Positions 1-5,390 of a DNA stretch of 6,966 nucleotides are shown here, one piece after another. How positions within the stretch are numbered: position 1 is the first letter of the stretch; each line of letters begins with the position of its first letter. The stretch spans positions 1 through 6,966 of the forward strand of contig CALKMS010000101.1 of NCBI GenBank assembly GCA_938091145.1, read 5' to 3'. The translations under genes and the position numbers were made by a program. The notes under the pieces were generated by a model. The model worked only from the letters and a program-made list of their open reading frames with translations, ran no database searches and was not told the DNA's origin. This DNA is from an uncultured bacterium. GTDB lineage: Bacteria; Actinomycetota; Aquicultoria; SKW223; CALKMS01.

Positions 1-36
1 CTTCCAGCGGTCTTCATAAGAAATAGCTATTGCGAT

Positions 37-100
37 GTCATTGCGAGGACTGCGAGCCGAAGGCGATGCAGGACGAAGCAACCGCAGGGATTGTCACGCC
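37..100 (+). repeat. Repeat copy A
   Basis: Half-element starting with GTCATTGCGAG and ending ATTGTCACGCC. Its first 45 bases match copy D (from 247) with a single visible difference (GATGCAG here, GAAGCAG in D). No CTCGCAATGAC right arm follows before copy B begins, so it is a truncated element. Confidence 0.75.
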
Positions 101-112
101 ATAGAAGAAGGC

Positions 113-192
113 GTCATTGCGAGGGTGCGTAAGCACCCGAAGCAATCTCTGAGATTGCCACGCTCCTCCCTTCGGTCGTCGCTCGCAATGAC
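113..192. repeat. Repeat copy B, complete 80-bp palindromic element
   Basis: Outer arms GTCATTGCGAG (113-123) and CTCGCAATGAC (182-192) are perfect reverse complements. Inside are a hairpin GGGTGC-GTAA-GCACCC (123-138) and a second perfect inverted repeat GCAATCTC / GAGATTGC (142-149 / 151-158). As single strand it could fold into a multi-arm structure. It is the most symmetric copy in the cluster. Confidence 0.8.
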
Positions 193-204
193 TTCTTCCA
201 TTTT

Positions 205-240
205 GTCATTGCGAGGAGCGGAGCGACGAAGCAATCTTTC
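205..240 (+). repeat. Repeat copy C, short half-element
   Basis: Left arm GTCATTGCGAG (205-215), then a GGAGCGGAGCGACGAAGCAATC core, ending just before copy D. The right arm is missing. Confidence 0.7.
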
Positions 241-246
241 TTCCGT

Positions 247-365
247 GTCATTGCGAGGACTGCGAGCCGAAGGCGAAGCAGGACGAAGCAATCTCTGGGA
301 TTGCCACGCCTTCGCTTCGCTCAGGCTCGCAATGACAAAAAAGGGCTCGGCTCGCTCGCAATGAC
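247..365. repeat. Repeat copy D, complete, with an extra right arm
   Basis: Left arm at 247-257 and right arm CTCGCAATGAC at 326-336 bound a 90-bp element with an inner GCAATCTCTGGGATTGC quasi-palindrome. A further CTCGCAATGAC arm at 355-365 follows after GGGCTCGGCTCG, apparently the remnant of another copy. Confidence 0.75.
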
Positions 366-474
366 GAAATAAAGGTGTTGGCTCCCCCCAATGACCAAAA
401 AACTGTTGCCGCTGGCAATGACCAAAAAAGATGCGCCGGCTTGCTATGGCAAAAAGTAAAAAAAATCCCTCCCG

Positions 475-497
475 CCCTTCCTTTAGAAAAGGAAGAG
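475..497. repeat. Small inverted repeat, possible accessory terminator
   Basis: CTTCCTTT (477-484), loop AGA, AAAGGAAG (488-495) form a perfect 8-bp stem. On the minus strand it extends to 10 bp through a G-U and a G-C pair (476/496, 475/497). On the plus strand a T-rich run (501-505) follows after five bases. On the minus strand a long U-run (complement of 458-465) begins about 10 bases later. Either strand could use it as a weak terminator, perhaps backing up the stronger one at 541-583. Confidence 0.4.
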
Positions 498-540
498 GTA
501 TTTTTATCTTTGAAATAAGAGAGACCGAAAAAGACTAAAA

Positions 541-583
541 ATTGAAAAAAGAGGCACCTCCGAAATTATTCGAAAGTGCCTCT
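541..583 (-). terminator. Rho-independent terminator of the hexaheme cytochrome gene
   Basis: AGAGGCAC (550-557) and GTGCCTCT (576-583) are perfect reverse complements. The inner CGAA/TTCG also pairs, leaving a TAAT loop. The two columns that mismatch as plus-strand sequence (C/A at 558/575 and 560/573) become G-U wobbles in minus-strand RNA. That gives a continuous 15-bp stem only in the minus direction. The RNA then runs into UUUUUUCAAUUUUU. The stem begins 37 nt after the stop codon of the 621-1547 gene, so it fits as that gene's terminator. Confidence 0.88.
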
Positions 584-620
584 CCTCAAAAACTTACTAA
601 ACCAAGCTACAAACTCCCCC

Positions 621-1547
621 TTACGGTAAGTCAGCTGTCACGTGGCAGTTCAAGCACAAATCATCACCAGTTTCAAGACGGAAACGATCAAGCTCAGTCT
701 CGTGAGGGAAGTTCTTCCAGGCCGGATTGTTAGCAGCAGAATAAACTACGGTAGTAACATTAAAGGGAGCTTCCACATTTCGAGTATCTTCATGACACTG
801 TTGGCAAATTGGATACTTATCGTAAGTTACTCCGGCGGTGGCCTTCTGAATGTAACCAGAATTTGAACCACCTAGCTTTGTTGTAGCCCAAGCCGTACCA
901 GTCCAGTAAGAAACACTGTTATAAGCAGTAGCCGTGTTCACTGGATGGTTGTTTAGAGTGCTTTCCGAATGACGGTTCTGATGGCAATCGGAGCACCAGC
1001 CACCACCATACACTGAAAATTGAAAGTCAGTAGTTGTCGGCTGCTTGTACGGATTTTTCTTCAGCAACTTGTTAGTTTCTACTCCGTAACCATAAAAAGT
1101 GGTAGTCGGATAAGGTGGAAGTCCGGGAGGATTAGTATAGGTCTGGGTAATATGGTTAGTATCACCTAGGAAAACAGCGACCGTGTTGTTATCGTGAGGC
1201 GAGTGGCAACTGGAACAAGTCAAGGAAGTATTAGTAAAGCTTCCACCAATTATTGTGCCAGGAACCGAAGTAGGATCGGTGGTCATTACGTGCTGCCCCA
1301 AAGGATTGCTCATCACCGTGACATCTCGAGCGTTGGTTCCATTGTGGCAATAATTACAGGTAGCCATCACAGTAGGCTGAGGTAAAAGTTTAAAACTGGA
1401 CATTGCCTCATGGACATCATGACAGCAAATACACTTGTTAGTTGTATCACGATAATCCCCATGAGGTCCCATCGCCGCATAAACTACACCAACCATAAAG
1501 AGGGAGAAAACCAAAGCAATTAACAAGGAGAGTGCTGTTTTACGCAT
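621..1547 (-). CDS. Secreted hexaheme c-type cytochrome
   Basis: The 308-residue protein begins with a Sec signal peptide: Arg2-Lys3, a hydrophobic core at about residues 5-22, and VYAA just before the likely cleavage near residue 24-25. It has six CXXCH heme c sites at 39-43, 64-68, 111-115, 185-189, 248-252 and 298-302. Eight further histidines (GPHG, DVH, GQH, SPH, TNH, NRH, NNH, FPH) are enough to give all six hemes a second axial His. The stretches between hemes are rich in Thr, Asn, Ser, Gly and Tyr, as in extracellular proteins. There is no membrane anchor after cleavage and no lipobox, so it is probably released outside the membrane. The start is fixed by the signal peptide and an excellent Shine-Dalgarno. 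The gene has its own promoter and terminator. A role as a soluble or polymeric electron carrier paired with the 15-heme protein is inference. No substrate-binding or catalytic heme motif is obvious. Confidence 0.93.
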   Translation of the reverse strand: MRKTALSLLIALVFSLFMVGVVYAAMGPHGDYRDTTNKCICCHDVHEAMSSFKLLPQPTVMATCNYCHNGTNARDVTVMSNPLGQHVMTTDPTSVPGTIIGGSFTNTSLTCSSCHSPHDNNTVAVFLGDTNHITQTYTNPPGLPPYPTTTFYGYGVETNKLLKKNPYKQPTTTDFQFSVYGGGWCSDCHQNRHSESTLNNHPVNTATAYNSVSYWTGTAWATTKLGGSNSGYIQKATAGVTYDKYPICQQCHEDTRNVEAPFNVTTVVYSAANNPAWKNFPHETELDRFRLETGDDLCLNCHVTADLP

Positions 1548-1552
1548 TCATC

Positions 1553-1563
1553 TCACCTCCTTT
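1553..1563 (-). promoter_or_regulatory. Near-perfect Shine-Dalgarno of the hexaheme gene
   Basis: The minus strand reads AAAGGAGGTGA, with AGGAGG eight bases before the ATG at 1547. It is the strongest ribosome binding site in the window and suggests high translation. An ATG just upstream (GAGATGA) is out of frame. Confidence 0.85.
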
Positions 1564-1583
1564 CCGACAGTAATCCTGGGTTC

Positions 1584-1612
1584 AGTCTAACTATTCTCTT
1601 TTAAATTGTCAA
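1584..1612 (-). promoter_or_regulatory. Sigma-70-type promoter of the hexaheme gene
   Basis: The minus strand carries a perfect -35 TTGACA (1607-1612), exactly 17 bases, then TAGACT as the -10 (1584-1589). The start of transcription would fall near 1577, giving a leader of about 30 nt that includes the Shine-Dalgarno. Together with the A/T tract upstream this is the best promoter in the window. Confidence 0.8.
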
Positions 1613-1640
1613 GTTATTTTTTTTAAAAATTTTTAAATAG
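1613..1640 (-). promoter_or_regulatory. A/T-tract (UP-like) element with a 16-bp palindrome
   Basis: Directly upstream of the -35 is a pure A/T stretch containing the perfect palindrome TTTAAAAATTTTTAAA (1622-1637), centred about 52 bases before the predicted start. Its place and composition fit an UP element contacted by RNA polymerase alpha subunits. An operator for a regulator is possible, but it lacks the G/C positions of known Rex sites. Confidence 0.45.
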
Positions 1641-1694
1641 ATTTTTTAATTCAGCTTAACTTACTCAATCAAAAATTAGCTTTCTTTTAGCTTT

Positions 1695-2756
1695 TTATCC
1701 CTCTTCAAAAGTAAACTTCATTATTTTTATTTTTTGCAAGCGGTCATTGCCCCAGTCAACCACATAGAGATTGCCTTCATCATCTATGGTCAAGCCCCGA
1801 CTAAAGTTAAACTCACCCGGTTTTACCCCTCGATGACCAACTTTGGCTATTGGTTTGCCATTCTTATTTAGTACCTGGATGCAAAAACCAAAAGCATCAA
1901 CCAAGTAAACATTTTCTTTATCATCAACAGCTAAACCAGAAGCCAAATCAATAGGCGTCGCTCCTCGAATGCCAGCAGGTACTTCCCCATAGACCCACTT
2001 TACCCTACCTTTCTGGTCAAAAGCAGTGACCGTCATATTTAAACCATCAGAAACATAAACAGTTCCGCTTTTACCAACAACCACATCCAAAGGTCCGTCA
2101 AGCTTGCCAGCTTCACGACCGGGAACACCAATCGTTCTTTTTAAATTGCCCTTTAGGTCAAAAACATTTATCAGGTGTCCTTCAGAATCAGCTACATAAA
2201 CTTCGTTACCCTTAACTGTTAAACCGGTTGCGTGAACCGCTCCGTTTTTCGGAAACCAGTCAATTGGACGCCCGGTAGGACTAAATACCTGAATCCGATC
2301 GTTTAAGGTATCAGCAACATAAATATTACCATCATCATCAACATCAATCCCGTAAGGAAGCCAAAAACGACCTGGCTGCCAGTTAATTTTACCCCCAACT
2401 GGAACTTTTGCCCGACCCTCGGTCCCAAAAGTAAACAAATGACGACCATAACGGTTGAACACACAAACTCGATTGTTTTCGCCATCGGTTACATAAATAT
2501 TCCCACTTTTATCAACTGCAACATCGTTTGGGCGACGAAAATATGGGTTAGGTTGAATGCCCGGTCCGTTAATAACCATAAAAACCCTAATCGCTCCAAC
2601 ATCCTGAGGAACTGCCTCAACTAATCCTCCACCCCTTTTAGGCAAAAGATAGAAATAAAAATAAAGCAAACCGATTATTCCAATTAAAATAATTAAAACA
2701 ATGATTCTTATTAATGTTTCAGTCTTTAACCCACGCTCTTGGTTTTGCTCGCTCAT
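1695..2756 (-). CDS. Membrane-anchored six-bladed NHL-repeat beta-propeller protein
   Basis: The protein has 353 residues: a short polar N-terminus, one membrane segment (about 16-37), then a propeller. Six NHL repeats of the form G(L/I)xVDxxGN(I/V)YVxDxxNxRIxVF begin near residues 75, 133, 175, 220, 270 and 318, with YVTD, YVAD, YVAD, YVSD, YLVD and YVVD as the recurring strand motif. Six blades would close a full propeller. The N-terminus is weakly charged, but Lys11 and Arg17 lie before the segment and Lys40-Arg41 after it, so the propeller is probably on the outer face; this topology is less certain. There are no heme motifs. NHL propellers are usually protein-binding scaffolds and sometimes enzymes, and they recur beside multiheme cytochromes. 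A scaffold or docking role is inference. ATG start with AGGAG (2761-2765) four bases upstream. The gene starts 111 bp after the 15-heme gene and has its own candidate promoter; no terminator separates the two. Confidence 0.9.
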   Translation of the reverse strand: MSEQNQERGLKTETLIRIIVLIILIGIIGLLYFYFYLLPKRGGGLVEAVPQDVGAIRVFMVINGPGIQPNPYFRRPNDVAVDKSGNIYVTDGENNRVCVFNRYGRHLFTFGTEGRAKVPVGGKINWQPGRFWLPYGIDVDDDGNIYVADTLNDRIQVFSPTGRPIDWFPKNGAVHATGLTVKGNEVYVADSEGHLINVFDLKGNLKRTIGVPGREAGKLDGPLDVVVGKSGTVYVSDGLNMTVTAFDQKGRVKWVYGEVPAGIRGATPIDLASGLAVDDKENVYLVDAFGFCIQVLNKNGKPIAKVGHRGVKPGEFNFSRGLTIDDEGNLYVVDWGNDRLQKIKIMKFTFEEG

Positions 2757-2781
2757 CTAACTCCTAGCCACAGTTTAAGAT

Positions 2782-2810
2782 TTTTTAGCAAAAAAATCAC
2801 TCTTTGTAAA
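2782..2810 (-). promoter_or_regulatory. Candidate promoter of the NHL gene
   Basis: The minus strand reads TTTACA (-35, 2805-2810), 17 bases, TAAAAA (-10, 2782-2787), with TGC directly before the -10 as an extended -10. The start would be near 2775, just upstream of the AGGAG at 2761-2765. Read-through from the preceding gene is also likely, since no hairpin with a U-run lies between them. Confidence 0.5.
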
Positions 2811-2867
2811 GTTTTTTTTATTTTTTTAATGTTTTCACATATAAGCCATAAAAGCACATTTTTTATT

Positions 2868-5372
2868 CTAAGGCAACTCGTAAATTTGATGACACTTTAA
2901 ACATAACTTATCAGGCTTCCATATAACCATTTGGGGGTAGGCAGTGCCGTGAGGATCATGGCAGCTGGTAGTGCATAAAAGAGTCTTAGCGGGCTTATCA
3001 GGATTAATAACAAAAGTTACTTTGCCCTCTCGACCTCCCCGATTGACATAATAAGTATCTAAATCCCAACCAATTCGCTCATCACGATAAGGTTTTTCAA
3101 CAGGGTGAGTCTTTTTAGTAGCTCGGCGTGCAAAAACTTTTCGATTATGGCAAAGATAACAAAGAGCAGCCTCCGGAATAACTTCCAACGGTGGATAGTC
3201 TGAACCATGAGGTACATGACAGTTCAAGCAAAGCCCTTTTCCAAGCCGAATCGCTCGGTTATGAGCACTCCTTAAGTAATAAAACTTGTTCGAGTAAGAA
3301 GTAATCCGATCTCCGTGACACTTAAAGCAAAGCTCATTATCTTTAGCAATGCACAATTTCGGATAATCTGCACTATGAGGAGCATGACATTTCAGGCAAG
3401 TCCACGTCACATTGACAGGATGATGCGATATTCGCAAGAATTCAAGCCGCACAGTTGGATGGCAGTTGTAACAAAGATAAGGAAGCTGACTCTGAAGCAA
3501 GACGCTTACCCGCGACGAGTGAGGACGATGGCACAAACTACAGCTATAACGATCAAAAGGCTGGTGTCTTACAGGGCGGCGATACTCCTTAGCCACAGGC
3601 GGATGGCAAGCCAAACAAACAACTTTCTGGGAATCCGCCAAAATTCCAATATACTCGGAAGCATGCGGCTGATGGCAACTTAAGCAAGCACGCTCTTCAA
3701 AGGGCGGATGCATAATAGGCAAAGCAAACTCAGCTCTCATCGGATGGCAAGAGACGCAAAGATACTTCTCATCAGTTACCAACAAACTCAAATAATCAGA
3801 AGCGTGTGGGTCATGACAAGTTGTGCACTGACCTTTATGAAAAGGATGATGCCGATAATGCATTTTGTCCCGTTCAGCTAGATCAGGATGGCAAGAAAAA
3901 CAAAGTGGCTTCAGCGGCATAATCAAACCAGCCGGTCCAATTGACTGGTATCTTTTTGCCACTCTCTTCTTCAAAACTTCCTTCTTCTTTGTAATTTTCT
4001 GAGGTGCAATGCCAATCATTTTCCCGCAAGGGCTTTCAGGTTTGATTCCAAACCACTTACCACAAACAGTCCTCAAACCAACTCTAAATCGAGCCTCTCT
4101 ATAGATTTTGACAGTTTCCTGATAAACTCGCTGGGCGTGATCGAGATGGCAATCCAGACATCGTTTTTCCAAAAAAGGGTTGTGGACCACCGGTTGATAA
4201 AGCTTGGGAATCATTTCCACATGACAAAGTAAGCACTGGCGGTTTTTCTTTAAAAACTCTGCTTTTTCAGGAGTGACTCGGTAAAACGAGTAATAAAACA
4301 AGCCAAAAAGCTGAAGTAAAAGAAGCAAAATAATAATTATTAAAAGTATTTTCCGTCGACGCAAAGAAGCTTCTTCAATCGGTCGGGCAACTATTGGAAA
4401 GGGAGTAACTCCAAACCAGAAACACAAATCGCGATAATTATCTTCGCGCCAGCCAGTAAGCTCAGCGGGCTCGGTCTGGCAGTAGCCAGCCTCATTCTTT
4501 AAAAAAGTGCCAAAAAGGAACTTTTCTTTTTCTTCTAAAGAAGATTCAAGACCTTCAGCTTGATAAAAGCATTCTTCAGTGGCTTGCGGTGCCTTAAGGA
4601 TAACTCTTAGGCGTGAGTTGATTTTTAAAGTGTGAGGAGTTTTAAAAATGTATCTAACCTCTTTATACTGGGTTGGCGCTCGCGATGCCTTAAGAATTAC
4701 CCCCTCTTCTAAAACTTCGCCACTTCGCACATCTTGCAGGGCAATTATTAAATCGCCTTGAGGCCTCAAGGTTGAGCTTTTTCTTAAGCGAAAAGCTACC
4801 TGGGTGACAGTTTGAGGTTCAGGTAAGGTAAAGACCTCACCGACTGAAGACTGGCCGTAAATAGGAGCCGAGTTGAACTTGGAAAGATAGGTTTGGCCAA
4901 AGTAAGAGCCATCAGAAAACTCTAGGAGAAATATAGCCTCGGCACCTCTAACCCACTGCCAACGATCTTTCTGTTCGGTCAGTAAAACTTTATTTGCTGG
5001 GAGATTAGCATCCTTTAGATATGCAAAGTTAGCAAAACGCTCAGCGTTTGCTTCTTCCGAAAAAATAACTAAATAATAGTGACTGTTTCTCTTAAGTTGA
5101 CAGCTTACATCAGCGGCCACAAAACCACTTTCTTTAACTTCAAAGCGGCCTTCACAAATAACTTCCTCAGCTGGCTTTCCGGCAACTTCCGGTCTAACCT
5201 GTAAAGTAAAATTAAGGGGGGTCCCAGAAAAGCTCTCTACGTAAAGATAAACTCTAACAACTTCTGGTTTTTGCTGAGGAATGGTGAAACCGATAGCCAG
5301 TTTGTTTTCGGGTGATTTTAAAGAAATAGAAGCGCGTTCTTTAAAATAGAACTGGTTCCCCCAGCGCTTCAT
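2868..5372 (-). CDS. 15-heme membrane-tethered multiheme cytochrome with a duplicated beta-rich N-terminal region
   Basis: The protein has 834 residues in three parts. Residues 1-335 are beta-rich and hold two related halves (about 26-150 and 178-322; FTIPQQ and FTLPEP mark equivalent points). Residues 342-364 are a strongly hydrophobic membrane segment preceded by RRRK. Residues 370-834 hold 14 CXXCH sites (starting at 380, 405, 491, 516, 539, 563, 586, 611, 634, 659, 682, 715, 738 and 824) plus one CX3CH (CTTSCH, 800-805), so up to 15 c-type hemes. Most even-numbered sites continue as CHxPH, typical of doubled-CXXCH families. Heme c attachment needs an extracytoplasmic location, which agrees with RRRK on the inner side. 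There is no N-terminal signal peptide, so the membrane segment must act as an internal signal-anchor. Between hemes 2 and 3 lies a linker with two CGKxxGIxP motifs (437-445 and 449-457). The ATG follows AGGTGA (5377-5382) and sits 18 bp after the TPR gene, so the two are co-transcribed. The likely role is electron transfer across the cell envelope. Redox partner and direction are unknown. Confidence 0.9.
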   Translation of the reverse strand: MKRWGNQFYFKERASISLKSPENKLAIGFTIPQQKPEVVRVYLYVESFSGTPLNFTLQVRPEVAGKPAEEVICEGRFEVKESGFVAADVSCQLKRNSHYYLVIFSEEANAERFANFAYLKDANLPANKVLLTEQKDRWQWVRGAEAIFLLEFSDGSYFGQTYLSKFNSAPIYGQSSVGEVFTLPEPQTVTQVAFRLRKSSTLRPQGDLIIALQDVRSGEVLEEGVILKASRAPTQYKEVRYIFKTPHTLKINSRLRVILKAPQATEECFYQAEGLESSLEEKEKFLFGTFLKNEAGYCQTEPAELTGWREDNYRDLCFWFGVTPFPIVARPIEEASLRRRKILLIIIILLLLLQLFGLFYYSFYRVTPEKAEFLKKNRQCLLCHVEMIPKLYQPVVHNPFLEKRCLDCHLDHAQRVYQETVKIYREARFRVGLRTVCGKWFGIKPESPCGKMIGIAPQKITKKKEVLKKRVAKRYQSIGPAGLIMPLKPLCFSCHPDLAERDKMHYRHHPFHKGQCTTCHDPHASDYLSLLVTDEKYLCVSCHPMRAEFALPIMHPPFEERACLSCHQPHASEYIGILADSQKVVCLACHPPVAKEYRRPVRHQPFDRYSCSLCHRPHSSRVSVLLQSQLPYLCYNCHPTVRLEFLRISHHPVNVTWTCLKCHAPHSADYPKLCIAKDNELCFKCHGDRITSYSNKFYYLRSAHNRAIRLGKGLCLNCHVPHGSDYPPLEVIPEAALCYLCHNRKVFARRATKKTHPVEKPYRDERIGWDLDTYYVNRGGREGKVTFVINPDKPAKTLLCTTSCHDPHGTAYPQMVIWKPDKLCLKCHQIYELP

Positions 5373-5390
5373 TTACTCACCTGGTCCCTT

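Larger units (their letters stand above)
37..450. repeat. Cluster of GTCATTGCGAG palindromic repeats (REP/MITE-like), non-coding
   Basis: The 11-mer GTCATTGCGAG occurs at 37-47, 113-123, 205-215 and 247-257. Its exact reverse complement CTCGCAATGAC occurs at 182-192, 326-336 and 355-365. Between the arms lie GACGAAGCAA or GAAGCAATCT segments and G+C-rich stem-loops. The cluster is clearly more G+C-rich than the genes beside it. Past 365 it decays: CAATGACC near 389-395, GGCAATGACC near 414-422 and a poor copy near 441-450. Open reading frames across it (for example on plus 35-364) encode only low-complexity translations of the repeat, and I treat them as spurious. Similar CATTGCGAG...GAAGCAATC repeats are scattered through intergenic regions of many bacterial genomes. 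There is no transposase here, so if mobile they would need one supplied in trans. Positions 1-36 hold nothing I can identify. Confidence 0.85.

Noticed and set aside
1..36. Possible tail of a plus-strand gene entering the window
   Set aside because: Two frames stop within the first 30 bases but no recognisable protein end or terminator identifies either.
35..364. Open reading frame of 109 codons across the repeat cluster, and its antisense partner at 94-291
   Set aside because: The translation is just the repeat read through several times (SLRGLRAEG, RSN, AMT recurrences), with no RBS and no domain. It is a repeat artefact.
37..365. CRISPR array
   Set aside because: Copies are irregularly spaced, palindromic over their length, in both orientations, and not separated by equal unique spacers.
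642..866. Plus-strand ORFs opposite the cytochrome, NHL, 15-heme and rex genes (for example 642-866, 1194-1385, 3315-3683, 6218-6457)
   Set aside because: They lie fully antisense to genes with clear domains and show no RBS or recognisable protein features.
1660..1700. Terminator after the NHL gene (TTAGCTTTCTTTTAGCTTTT)
   Set aside because: The repeated TTAGCTTT units are direct, not inverted, so no stem forms.
2757..2867. Terminator between the 15-heme and NHL genes
   Set aside because: Only a 4-bp stem (ATGT/ACAT) followed by A-rich, not U-rich, RNA on the minus strand.
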